Part shown: in pieces, positions 1-7,102 of the stretch
Numbering within the stretch: position 1 is the stretch's first letter
How the letters are laid out: every line of letters starts with the position of its first letter
Assembly (NCBI GenBank): GCA_965539935.1
Contig: CBETVX010000066.1
Coordinates: 1-13,468, forward strand
Direction: 5' to 3'
DNA from: CBETVX01 sp965539935
Lineage (GTDB): Bacteria; Bacillota; Clostridia; Peptostreptococcales; Caminicellaceae
Length of the DNA: 13,468 bases
Notes under the pieces: generated by a model
What the model was told of the DNA's origin: nothing
The model's database searches: none
What the model saw: the letters and a program-made list of their open reading frames with translations, nothing else
Position numbers and translations under genes: made by a program

Positions 1-47
1 TTGTATTTAAAATATTGTAATATTTTTATAACTTATTTTTAATACAA
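1..47. repeat. Overlapping inverted repeats before oppA
   Basis: TTGTATTTAAAATA (1-14) pairs with TATTTTTAATACAA (34-47) at 13 of 14 positions. Inside it AAAATATT (9-16) is perfectly inverted as AATATTTT (19-26). The DNA is nearly all A and T. It could be an upstream terminator or an operator for oppA; which cannot be decided here. Confidence 0.4.
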
Positions 48-111
48 ATTATGTTTTTAGGTGGGACTGAGTACCACTTAAATATAAAATGAGAAATAGG
101 AGGGGTTTATA

Positions 112-1833
112 TTGTTCAAAAGAAGTTTTGCATTATTACTAGTATTGGTTCTAGTTATCGGTGCCTTTGCTGGATGTGCTCAGCAAGGAGAGCCAGAAAA
201 CACTGAAGAGCCAAGTCAAGAAGAACCAAAAGAAGAAGTACAAGAACCAACTACAGAAGAAGAAATGGTACTTAATTGGGATTTAGGAGCAGACCCTAAG
301 ACATTAGATCCAGGGTTAAATAGTGCCAATGATGGTGGACACATTATTAATAATACTTTTGAAGGACTTATGAGAGAAGTAAAGGGTAAATTAGTACCTG
401 CTACTGCAGAAAGCTATGAAGTTTCAGAAGATGGACTTACATACACATTCAAGATTAGAGAAGATGCTAAATGGTCAGATGGTAAACCAGTTACAGCTCA
501 TGATTTTGAATTTGCATGGAAGAGAGCATTAAAACCAGAAGTAGCTTCTGAGTATGGATTCCAATTATTCTACATTAAGGGAGCTCAAGACTTCTATGAA
601 GGTAAAGAGGGAGCTACTATAGATGATGTAGCTATTAAAACTTTAGATGATAAAACTTTACAAGTAGAGTTAGTTGCGCCAACACCTTATTTCTTAAACT
701 TAACTTCATTCTATACTTATATGCCTGTTAGAGAAGATGTAGTTGATAATGATGGTGTATGGGCAAAGGATCCTGAAAAAGCTATAAGTAATGGACCTTT
801 CAAACTAGCTGAATACACATCAGCAGATAAGGTTGTATTAGTAAAGAACGAACATTACTGGGATGCTGAAAATGTAAAGCTTGATAAGATTATTGGTACT
901 ATGATAGTAGACCAATCTACAAGATTAACTGCATTTGAAGCTGGAGAAATAGATGCTGCCGATGAACCACCGGTACAAGAAATTCCTAGATTATTAGCAG
1001 AAGAACCTTCATTCCAAATACTACCACTACTTGGAACTTACTACTACATCTTTAACGTTGATAAAGAACCAACAAATGATGTAAGAGTAAGAAAGGCCTT
1101 AGCATATGCTATAGATAGAAAGGCTATAACTGAACAAATCACTAAAGGTGGACAAAAGCCAGCTACAGGATATGTTCCAGAAGGACTTTATCTATCAGAT
1201 GGAAGACAATTTAGAGAAGTTGCTGGAGATTATGGTATAGATCCAAATCAAGCTATGGTAGAAGAAGCTAAGGAGTTATTAGCTGAAGCTGGATATCCAA
1301 ATGGTGAAGGATTCCCTAAACTTACTTTGGTATATAACACTAATGATAATCACAAAGCTGTAGCAGAAGCTATTCAAGAAATGTGGAAACAAAACCTTGG
1401 TATTGAAGTAGAATTAACTAACCAAGAATGGGCAGTATTCCAAGATACAAGACATCAAGGTAACTTTGAAATAGCAAGAGCTGGATGGCTTGCTGACTAT
1501 TCAGACCCAATGACTTTCCTAGATATGTGGACTTCATATTCAGGAAATAATGATGCTCAATGGAGATGGAAAGAAAGTGAAGCTTTCCCTCATGATACAA
1601 TTCTTAACCCATCAAATAAAGAATTTGAAGAGCTTATAGAAAAATCTAAGTTATCTAGTGGTGAAGAAAGAGATAATGCTTTACTTGAGGCTGAAAAGAT
1701 TATGATGGATGAAATGGTAGTAATGCCAATTTACTACTACACTGATCCAACATATGTTAAGACATATGTTAAAGAGTGGGAAAAGACTCCACTTGGACAC
1801 TGGTACTTTGGTAACGCATATATAGAAAAATAA
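112..1833 (+). CDS. oppA: Oligopeptide ABC transporter substrate-binding lipoprotein (OppA family)
   Basis: This is the extracellular solute-binding component of a peptide ABC importer. It captures peptides outside the membrane and hands them to an Opp/Dpp permease whose genes are not in the window. The start is TTG, chosen because AGGAGGGG sits at 98-105 just upstream and the reading frame opens directly into a signal peptide. The signal peptide has a KR pair, a hydrophobic stretch at residues 7-20 and a lipobox FAGC with the lipidated Cys22. A very acidic Glu/Pro-rich linker (about residues 25-50) follows, probably a spacer from the membrane. The mature part has the SBP_bac_5 layout: early TLDP, NGPFKL near the middle, and the region VRVRKALAYAIDRKAI at about 320-340. 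The length of 573 residues is normal for OppA. The gene stands alone and ends in a strong hairpin. Family assignment is sure; the exact substrate is not. Confidence 0.93.
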   Translation: MFKRSFALLLVLVLVIGAFAGCAQQGEPENTEEPSQEEPKEEVQEPTTEEEMVLNWDLGADPKTLDPGLNSANDGGHIINNTFEGLMREVKGKLVPATAESYEVSEDGLTYTFKIREDAKWSDGKPVTAHDFEFAWKRALKPEVASEYGFQLFYIKGAQDFYEGKEGATIDDVAIKTLDDKTLQVELVAPTPYFLNLTSFYTYMPVREDVVDNDGVWAKDPEKAISNGPFKLAEYTSADKVVLVKNEHYWDAENVKLDKIIGTMIVDQSTRLTAFEAGEIDAADEPPVQEIPRLLAEEPSFQILPLLGTYYYIFNVDKEPTNDVRVRKALAYAIDRKAITEQITKGGQKPATGYVPEGLYLSDGRQFREVAGDYGIDPNQAMVEEAKELLAEAGYPNGEGFPKLTLVYNTNDNHKAVAEAIQEMWKQNLGIEVELTNQEWAVFQDTRHQGNFEIARAGWLADYSDPMTFLDMWTSYSGNNDAQWRWKESEAFPHDTILNPSNKEFEELIEKSKLSSGEERDNALLEAEKIMMDEMVVMPIYYYTDPTYVKTYVKEWEKTPLGHWYFGNAYIEK

Positions 1834-1844
1834 AAAGTTTTGAT

Positions 1845-1876
1845 ATAAAGGATGGAGAATCTTCTCCATCCTTTAT
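1845..1876 (+). terminator. Intrinsic-type hairpin after oppA
   Basis: A perfect 15-bp inverted repeat (ATAAAGGATGGAGAA, then its complement) has a two-base centre. It starts 12 bases after the oppA stop. The downstream tract (CACTTTTATCC) is only moderately T-rich. The bases before it are A-rich, so the hairpin could also stop transcription coming from the other strand. Confidence 0.8.
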
Positions 1877-1938
1877 CACTTTTATCCTCCTTTAGGCATA
1901 TGATGGTTATTATATCATAGCGTGAGGAGGATATTTTT

Positions 1939-3318
1939 ATGGTAGATATTACACTTATGCATTGGGTGTATGTAGTAATGACATTAATAATACTTACAGT
2001 CATGATTTTAAGAAAGGATACTATAATACCCTGTATTTTAGGTATATTTATTATTGGATTAATTGCTAAGAAAAATGTAATAGGGGCTACAAAGGGAGTA
2101 TTTGATTCCTTTATAGTAGCAGGCAGTGAACTTTTGGGGATAATAATAGTTATATCATGTATTGTTTCTATGTCCAAACTTTTAGAGGAAATAGGAGCCA
2201 ATAATCTAATGGTTAAACCCTTTGCTAGATTTATTAAATCCCCAGACATTGCATTTTGGTTTATCGGTATAGTTATGCTTATAGTATCTTGGTTCTTCTG
2301 GCCATCACCTGCAACGGCATTAGTAGGGGCAGTATTATTACCGGTGGCACTAAAGGTTGGACTTCCCACAATAGGAGTTGCAATGGCTATAAATCTATTT
2401 GGTCATGGATTAGCCCTTTCAACAGATTATGTAATCCAAGGGGCACCCACCATAACGTCAAGTGCAGCAGGAGTATCAGTAGAATCAGTAATGTCAAAGG
2501 GTACACCATTATTTATAACAATGGGAATAGTGACAATAGTAACGGCCTATATTTTACTTAAAAGAGATATGAAAAATGGAAAGATTACCATAGAAAACAT
2601 TTCAAGTAAAGAAGAAAGAAATGTTAATACAAGTAAAAATGCTAAAATAGCAGCTTTTATTGTTCCCTTAGCATTCATACTTGATATTATAGCTATGTTT
2701 TTATTTGAGCTTAGAGGTGGAGATGCTACAGCTCTTATTGGTGGGACTGCTGTTATACTTACCATGATAATTAGCGGATTTGAATATAAACAAGACTCCT
2801 TAGATAAAATAACAAAATATATAAGGGAAGGTTTCATGTTTGGTATGGAAATCTTTGGGCCTATTATTCCCATAGCAGCCTTTTTCTATCTTGGAGAAAT
2901 TACACTTATAGAGGCTGTATTTGGAGAAGGTGTTCTTCCAGCTGGCTCTCAGGGTATTTTGTCTGATATGGGGTATGCATTATCTAATATAGCTGATATG
3001 AATAGACCAGTTGTGGCTACTATGGAAATTCTAGTAGGAGCTATTACTGGACTAGATGGTTCAGGATTTTCTGGAATGTCTTTGGCCGGTTCTTTAGCAA
3101 AAGTTTTTGGTACAGCTGTAGAGGGAAGTATACCTGTATTGGCTGCCCTAGGGCAAATAGGAGCCATATGGGTAGGAGGAGGTACAATAGTACCTTGGGG
3201 ACTAATACCAGCTGCTGCAATCTGTAGGGTACAGCCAATGGATTTAGCAAGAAGAAATTTTTTACCTGTTATTATAGGTTTAATAGTTACTACTATATTG
3301 GCTATGTTCCTAATTTAG
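1939..3318 (+). CDS. Multi-pass membrane permease, possibly ion-transporter (GntP/DcuC/CitMHS-like) superfamily
   Basis: This 459-residue, very hydrophobic protein has about 12 predicted membrane segments and no signal peptide. The segments sit roughly at residues 9-27, 30-45, 62-80, 103-124, 128-145, 146-163, 192-210, 236-258, 264-282, 300-318, 395-425 and 438-458. Glycine/serine-rich re-entrant-looking stretches occur at GAPTITSSAAG (mid protein) and ITGLDGSGFSGMSLAG (about 367-382). Paired halves with such loops are typical of gluconate, C4-dicarboxylate and citrate carriers of the ion-transporter superfamily, but I do not recognise the specific family, so the substrate is open. The ATG start is set by GTGAGGAGG at 1922-1930. 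A strong hairpin separates the gene from oppA, so it is probably transcribed on its own. It ends 16 bases before the end of a convergent mini-gene. Confidence 0.65.
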   Translation: MVDITLMHWVYVVMTLIILTVMILRKDTIIPCILGIFIIGLIAKKNVIGATKGVFDSFIVAGSELLGIIIVISCIVSMSKLLEEIGANNLMVKPFARFIKSPDIAFWFIGIVMLIVSWFFWPSPATALVGAVLLPVALKVGLPTIGVAMAINLFGHGLALSTDYVIQGAPTITSSAAGVSVESVMSKGTPLFITMGIVTIVTAYILLKRDMKNGKITIENISSKEERNVNTSKNAKIAAFIVPLAFILDIIAMFLFELRGGDATALIGGTAVILTMIISGFEYKQDSLDKITKYIREGFMFGMEIFGPIIPIAAFFYLGEITLIEAVFGEGVLPAGSQGILSDMGYALSNIADMNRPVVATMEILVGAITGLDGSGFSGMSLAGSLAKVFGTAVEGSIPVLAALGQIGAIWVGGGTIVPWGLIPAAAICRVQPMDLARRNFLPVIIGLIVTTILAMFLI

Positions 3319-3334
3319 AGGATAAATTATTTAT

Positions 3335-3481
3335 TCATTCATCATCTTTATCATTATCCTTTGGTCTAAAATAAAAGCAATCTGGATCAAAAAATTCCGA
3401 TGGAGTAGAGACATGGGTTAAAGTGCATTTGCCTTCATTTTCAAAAAGACATTTATTATTGGTACAATTAATATTGAACAT
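3335..3481 (-). CDS. Small cysteine-rich protein, 48 residues
   Basis: This short minus-strand gene encodes 48 residues from ATG (3481-3479) to TGA (3337-3335). A good ribosome site, AGGTGAT (3494-3488), lies 6 bases upstream. Four cysteines at 6, 11, 19 and 35 lie in an ordered pattern: C-x4-C, then ENEGKCTLTHV, then DPDCFYF. The C-terminus is charged (KDNDKDDE). The spacing recalls tiny Clostridia proteins with a GxCxLxH core and a final CxYF, sometimes misleadingly labelled hydroxymyristoyl-ACP dehydratase in databases. The cysteines could bind zinc or an iron-sulfur centre (inference). It is convergent with the permease gene. No promoter is certain, and the terminator is weak. I am fairly sure it is a real gene and do not know its function. 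Confidence 0.72.
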   Translation of the reverse strand: MFNINCTNNKCLFENEGKCTLTHVSTPSEFFDPDCFYFRPKDNDKDDE

Positions 3482-3487
3482 AATAGG

Positions 3488-3494
3488 ATCACCT
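3488..3494 (-). promoter_or_regulatory. Ribosome binding site of the 48-residue gene
   Basis: On the minus strand AGGTGAT lies six bases before the ATG. It is the main support, with the cysteine pattern, for calling such a short gene. Confidence 0.65.
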
Positions 3495-3622
3495 CTTAAT
3501 AATGCTAAAATCTTATATAATATTAAACTAGAAATAAATATTTAATTTTAGTATTCCACTAAACTGGCATTATAATTTGTAGAATTCGTTGTATAGTTTT
3601 TGCAATTAATCCAAAACTATTT

Positions 3623-3632
3623 AGGAGGTGAT
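3623..3632 (+). promoter_or_regulatory. Strong ribosome binding site that fixes the start at 3639
   Basis: AGGAGGTGAT, a near-perfect complement of the 16S rRNA end, lies six bases before ATG 3639. The in-frame TTG at 3600 has no such site before it and would place this sequence inside the coding region, so the longer start is rejected. Confidence 0.85.
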
Positions 3633-3638
3633 TATATT

Positions 3639-4232
3639 ATGCTTTTTGATAGCTATTTTAAAACTAAAAGGGTCTATCATATAATAAGTATCATTGATTT
3701 AGATAAAACCTTAAAAAAAGGCATAAAATATGACGATAAAAAAACCTATATAAGTAAATACTATGACTTCCATGATTTTATCGATAAACATAAGCCTCAA
3801 AATATTCCTAAGTGGGTCATAAGAAAAAAAGCCATATTTGCAAGTATGAATTTCCCTAAAAGTCATAAATTCCACTCCCATACAGCCATTCTAGGAATAA
3901 AAATTAATCCTGAAAGATGCTGGATTGCCAACGAGAATTTGGCAAATCATATATATGAACCTTTTATACTTAAGGAAATAAAGGAATACTCCCAATGTAA
4001 AAAATACATTGAAGCTCAAGGTGAAAGGATATTAAAAAAATATTGGAATACTTCACTGTCCTTTATAGAAAATCTAGAAAAGGAATATGATAAAAAAGAA
4101 GGCTATGACGCTGAAGTATTAATACTTCATGACATAAAGCCAAAGGATATTGAAGTGTTATATATAATATCCGATCATAGCATGTTAACAAAGGAAGAAT
4201 GGAAAAATAAATTTTGTATAAAAAATATTTAA
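3639..4232 (+). CDS. Uncharacterised protein with possible ADP-ribosyltransferase-like fold
   Basis: This 197-residue protein is soluble, lysine-rich and basic, with no signal peptide or membrane segment. I do not recognise a named family. Two regions are suggestive. The N-terminus (about residues 12-30) reads VYHIISIIDLDKTLKKGIK, resembling the YH...L..I...GI opening of ADP-ribosyltransferase-fold enzymes such as DarT and Tpt1. Near the C-terminus (158-176), AEVLILHDIKPKDIEVLYI resembles the AE(V/F)L(V)...I.P..I segment in which DarT-type enzymes carry their catalytic glutamate, here Glu159. The middle has KFHSHTAILGI (77-87) and CWIANENLANHIYEP (94-108). The fold is an inference from pattern only. 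The ATG is chosen by the strong AGGAGGTGAT site. The gene faces the 485-residue gene and shares its hairpin terminator. TATAAT at 3571-3576 may be its -10 box, with no good -35. Confidence 0.7.
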   Translation: MLFDSYFKTKRVYHIISIIDLDKTLKKGIKYDDKKTYISKYYDFHDFIDKHKPQNIPKWVIRKKAIFASMNFPKSHKFHSHTAILGIKINPERCWIANENLANHIYEPFILKEIKEYSQCKKYIEAQGERILKKYWNTSLSFIENLEKEYDKKEGYDAEVLILHDIKPKDIEVLYIISDHSMLTKEEWKNKFCIKNI

Positions 4233-4256
4233 GGAACGATCAGATGACCGTTCCTT
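4231..4256. terminator. Shared hairpin between convergent genes
   Basis: An 8-bp stem, AAGGAACG and CGTTCCTT, surrounds a 10-base loop and overlaps the last two bases of the plus-strand stop codon. On the minus strand it is followed by AAATATTTTTTATAC, a reasonable T-tract for the 485-residue gene. The plus-strand tail is weaker. Confidence 0.65.
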
Positions 4257-4267
4257 GTAATTATCTA

Positions 4268-5725
4268 TTACCTTATATTTAATTTCATCATAGATTCACT
4301 AAGGGCTAGGGTGTATTCTGTGTAGAAGGTATGTCCATAAAGGCCAATTTTGTTTTTACCTTGGTCTATAACAAAACCCCTAAGGGCAATATATGGTATT
4401 TGATCCTCAAAAAATTTCAAACTAAAAAAATTATCATAATTACTACGATAAATTTCACCATCTAACAACTCAGTTTGAGGAAGAACTTGTAGTCCTGTTA
4501 TATTTATAGAAGAATCAAAAAAAGTATTAACCTGTTTTACAATAGATTTTAATTGGTTTTCATCTTCAATTATTTCTGCATATGTATTTAATGAATTGAT
4601 AATTTGTGCAATATTTTTTGAAGTATATTTAATCTTATTCTTCTTATGAATATTAAAAAGACCTAAATCTTCATCCCAGGATTTATGTAGATTATCATAT
4701 ATTCTATTAGCTATATCCTTGAAGCAGTAAAAATCAGTGTATTTATAACTGTGTACCATGGCCTCCAAAACTTGAAAATGAGTTGCCAATGATCCAAGAT
4801 TATTTTTTGAGTTATTTAATAGTATATAACCCTCCCTATTAACTTCTCTAGATTTAAGCTCATCACCAAGGCTAAGAATAAACATAAAACAGCAATCAGC
4901 TTTATCCAATAAAACAATAGATTGAATAAAATTACAAGTAATAGCAGCTAAATTGTTGGTATTAAGATTTACGATGTTTTCTTCATTACTAATAAACTTA
5001 TCAAGTAATTTATTAGATACTTCAAGGACATTCTTTTCTGTTTTTACATCTTTATATAATGGATATTTAGGATTATTAATTAAATTATACATCTTAGCAA
5101 ATGCTAAAAGTATAAAAGATTGATTTTCCCAATCGAAGGAAGTATTAATTAATTTAAAATCTTTTTCTCCTTCTTCTTTAGGTTTATACTTAATGCTATA
5201 AAAAAAATCGTCGGTATCCATTAAATTCTCTAATAAGAATTTGATTTGCCTTACTGCACTTGTAAATAAAGATACACCAATTAATTTATCATTAGGAGTA
5301 GATTCTTGATTAGTATTAGATAAACTATTATGGTGGAGATATTTAGCTAAATTAAGTTCATTAATAATTAATAGAGCCTGGTCCCTTGGAGAGATTTCAT
5401 TACTAAATTTATTACTGTCGAAGGTAAGTAAAATGTTTTTAATATCATCTGAATTATCCATAAAGGAGACGTCTAATTTAGTCTTACTATAGATTGCTAA
5501 CAAGGGATTAATATTCTTAAGAAAGTCAGTATTAAGTTCCTTTTCCTCCTTATAGAAAGCATTTACTTTAGATTTAAAACTTTCTATCTCATCTTCCTTA
5601 AACTCATCGGTAATTCCCAAACCAGAAAAAAAAGAAAGACTAAGGGTATTTAAGTATGAATAAACAAATGCTTGTCTATTCATATCTTTAAGACTTAAAA
5701 TATCATTATTCATATTGGTTTCCAT
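4268..5725 (-). CDS. Uncharacterised 485-residue protein, possibly an alpha/alpha-toroid fold
   Basis: This is an intracellular-looking, helix-rich, acidic protein without signal peptide or membrane segment. I do not recognise its family. Several stretches look like the helical repeats of alpha/alpha-barrel proteins (six-hairpin glycosidases, or the C-terminal part of YyaL-type proteins): FDWENQSFILLAFAKMYNL (about 198-216), then GSLATHFQVLEAMVHSY and KSWDEDLGLFNIHKK (about 305-360). A tail with DQIPYIALRGFVIDQGKNKIG follows. The link to a catalytic function is inference, and no clear catalytic acid pair can be named. The start at 5725 is supported by GGTGGTGAG eight bases upstream; an in-frame ATG four codons later is possible. 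It diverges from the HypE-like gene across a 145-base gap that contains a run of TA repeats, and converges with the 197-residue gene. Confidence 0.75.
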   Translation of the reverse strand: METNMNNDILSLKDMNRQAFVYSYLNTLSLSFFSGLGITDEFKEDEIESFKSKVNAFYKEEKELNTDFLKNINPLLAIYSKTKLDVSFMDNSDDIKNILLTFDSNKFSNEISPRDQALLIINELNLAKYLHHNSLSNTNQESTPNDKLIGVSLFTSAVRQIKFLLENLMDTDDFFYSIKYKPKEEGEKDFKLINTSFDWENQSFILLAFAKMYNLINNPKYPLYKDVKTEKNVLEVSNKLLDKFISNEENIVNLNTNNLAAITCNFIQSIVLLDKADCCFMFILSLGDELKSREVNREGYILLNNSKNNLGSLATHFQVLEAMVHSYKYTDFYCFKDIANRIYDNLHKSWDEDLGLFNIHKKNKIKYTSKNIAQIINSLNTYAEIIEDENQLKSIVKQVNTFFDSSINITGLQVLPQTELLDGEIYRSNYDNFFSLKFFEDQIPYIALRGFVIDQGKNKIGLYGHTFYTEYTLALSESMMKLNIR

Positions 5726-5828
5726 ATACTATACTCACCACCCTAAATTTATAGGTATTTATATATATATATTTTTGAATAGTAAGGATATTCTTAAAGT
5801 ATAGATTTAAAATCTCCCTTAGGTAATA

Positions 5829-5834
5829 TATAAT
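5829..5834 (+). promoter_or_regulatory. Possible -10 box for the HypE-like gene
   Basis: TATAAT lies 37 bases before the ATG at 5871. No convincing -35 box lies at the usual distance (TTTAAA at 5806-5811), so this is a weak call. Confidence 0.35.
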
Positions 5835-5870
5835 ATAGGTGTGAAATGAGTAGGGAAAGGGTGAAGAAAA

Positions 5871-6857
5871 ATGAAGGTAGGTAAACTTAGTTCAAAGCTA
5901 TTACATAAAATTATTTTTGATAATATAAAGTTACAAAGACAAGAGGTCTTAGTTAGGCCTAGTATAGGAGAAGATTGTGCAGTTGTAGATTTTGGAGAAT
6001 ATGTGTTGGTAATGTCTACTGACCCAATAACAGGGGCCGCCAGTGAAGTGGGTAAATTGGCAGTACATATAAACTGTAATGATATAGCATCCAATGGAGT
6101 TGAACCCTTAGGACTTATGATGACTATATTAGCTCCTGAAGGAACGACAGAAGATGATATAGATAGGATAATGAAGGAAGCTAGTAATGAAGCTGAGAAA
6201 CTTAATGTTGAAATAATTGGAGGCCATACGGAAATAACTCCTGCAGTAAACAAAATTGTAATATCTGCAACGGCTATTGGAAGACAAATAAAATCAAAGG
6301 TTATAAAGAATTCCGAGGCAAGACCAGGGGATAAAATAGTTATGACTAAGACAGCAGGATTAGAAGGCACTGGCATTATAGCCCATGACTTAGAGAACAA
6401 ACTTTCTTCGACACTTTCCCGGGAAATAATACAAAGAGCAAAGAGGATGGTAGATGATATCAGTGTAGTTAAAGAAGGAGTAATCGCAGGGGAAATAGGG
6501 GTAACAAGTATGCATGATGTAACAGAGGGTGGTATATTGGGAGCCCTATGGGAAATATGTGAATCATCTAAAGTAGGATGTAGGATTTATAAAGATAGAA
6601 TCGCCATTGATAAAGCCACTAGAAAGATATGTGACTTTCTTCAAATAGACCCCCTTAAACTAATTTCCAGTGGAACTATGATTATTACAGTTGATCCTAA
6701 AAAGGAAAAGACTTTATTGAGCAAACTTAAAGAAAATAATATAGGAGCAAGTGTTATTGGAGAAATAACTGAGAATAAAAAATTACTTTTTGATGGAAAT
6801 AAAGTTATGGAAATATCGCCTCCAGAAAGTGATGAACTATATAAAGTGATAAAGTAG
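5871..6857 (+). CDS. AIR synthase-related (PurM/HypE-like) protein lacking the HypE C-terminal cysteine
   Basis: This 328-residue soluble protein belongs to the PurM-like ATP-binding superfamily (PurM, HypE, SelD, ThiL). The N-terminal AIRS domain carries GEDCAVVD (33-40), DPITG (51-55), NDIASNGVEP (70-79) and IGGHTE (116-121). The C-terminal AIRS domain carries RPGDKIVMTK (151-160), MHDVTEGG (214-221) and ISSGTM (265-270). These are the HypE-type nucleotide-binding motifs. True HypE ends in a PRIC-like tail whose last cysteine carries the thiocarbamate that becomes the cyanide ligand of [NiFe]-hydrogenase. Here the chain ends YKVIK with no cysteine, so a hydrogenase role is unlikely. No hyp or hydrogenase gene is nearby. 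The ATG is preceded by AAAGGGTGA. It is a single-gene unit between a divergent gene and its own terminator; the real substrate is unknown. Confidence 0.85.
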   Translation: MKVGKLSSKLLHKIIFDNIKLQRQEVLVRPSIGEDCAVVDFGEYVLVMSTDPITGAASEVGKLAVHINCNDIASNGVEPLGLMMTILAPEGTTEDDIDRIMKEASNEAEKLNVEIIGGHTEITPAVNKIVISATAIGRQIKSKVIKNSEARPGDKIVMTKTAGLEGTGIIAHDLENKLSSTLSREIIQRAKRMVDDISVVKEGVIAGEIGVTSMHDVTEGGILGALWEICESSKVGCRIYKDRIAIDKATRKICDFLQIDPLKLISSGTMIITVDPKKEKTLLSKLKENNIGASVIGEITENKKLLFDGNKVMEISPPESDELYKVIK

Positions 6858-6890
6858 CTTAAACAAAATAAATGATAAAAACTATGGACT

Positions 6891-6930
6891 ACAAAACCAT
6901 CCTATGACTGCTGTCATAGGATGGTTTTGT
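6891..6930 (+). terminator. Strong intrinsic terminator, perfect 18-bp stem
   Basis: The arms ACAAAACCATCCTATGAC and its exact complement enclose a TGCT loop. The right arm itself ends in GGTTTTGT, followed by ATATT. It starts 33 bases after the stop codon of the HypE-like gene. Confidence 0.88.
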
Positions 6931-6964
6931 ATATTACATTCTATTTACAAATACCATAGTTCAG

Positions 6965-6994
6965 TTGACACTATTTTTCAAAAAATGATATAAA
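6965..6994 (+). promoter_or_regulatory. Housekeeping promoter for the amidase gene
   Basis: A consensus -35 TTGACA (6965-6970) and -10 TATAAA (6989-6994) are separated by 18 bases. A start near 7001 would give a leader of about 100 bases before the ATG at 7103. No other gene lies between. Confidence 0.8.
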
Positions 6995-7084
6995 TAAGTA
7001 AGAGGATATATTTTTGTCGGAATAAGTAAATTTTAGACTAGAAAATTAACATATTTATCCTATATTACAAAATAATTACAATTT

Positions 7085-7091
7085 GGGGGGG
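7085..7091 (+). promoter_or_regulatory. Unusual all-G ribosome binding site
   Basis: The only purine block before ATG 7103 is a run of seven Gs, 11 bases from the start. It can pair only partly with the CCUCC of 16S rRNA. The gene for the GerMN protein has a similar G6 site. Confidence 0.5.
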
Positions 7092-7102
7092 CGCTATATA
7101 GT

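Noticed and set aside
59..79. T-box-like leader before oppA
   Set aside because: The GGTGG and CCAC stretch lacks the T-box core and a specifier stem, and the gene is not an amino-acid gene.
1737..2369. Long minus-strand frame of 210 codons opposite oppA end and the permease
   Set aside because: It runs across the oppA terminator and antisense to the permease gene, has low-complexity Ile/Ser/Thr-rich composition and no ribosome site; it is a shadow of the permease codons.
3319..3360. AGGATAA and TTATCCT inverted repeat as a terminator
   Set aside because: A 7-bp AT-rich stem with a 28-base loop inside the small gene's coding end is too weak.
3600..3638. Longer TTG start for the ART-like protein
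   Set aside because: The extra 13 codons contain the AGGAGGTGAT ribosome site of the ATG at 3639.
5758..5772. TA repeat as a functional element
   Set aside because: A short run of TA in an AT-rich gap is expected by chance; it may simply ease melting.
5819..6400. Minus-strand 193-codon frame opposite the HypE-like gene
   Set aside because: It is antisense to a gene with clear family motifs and has no supporting start signal.
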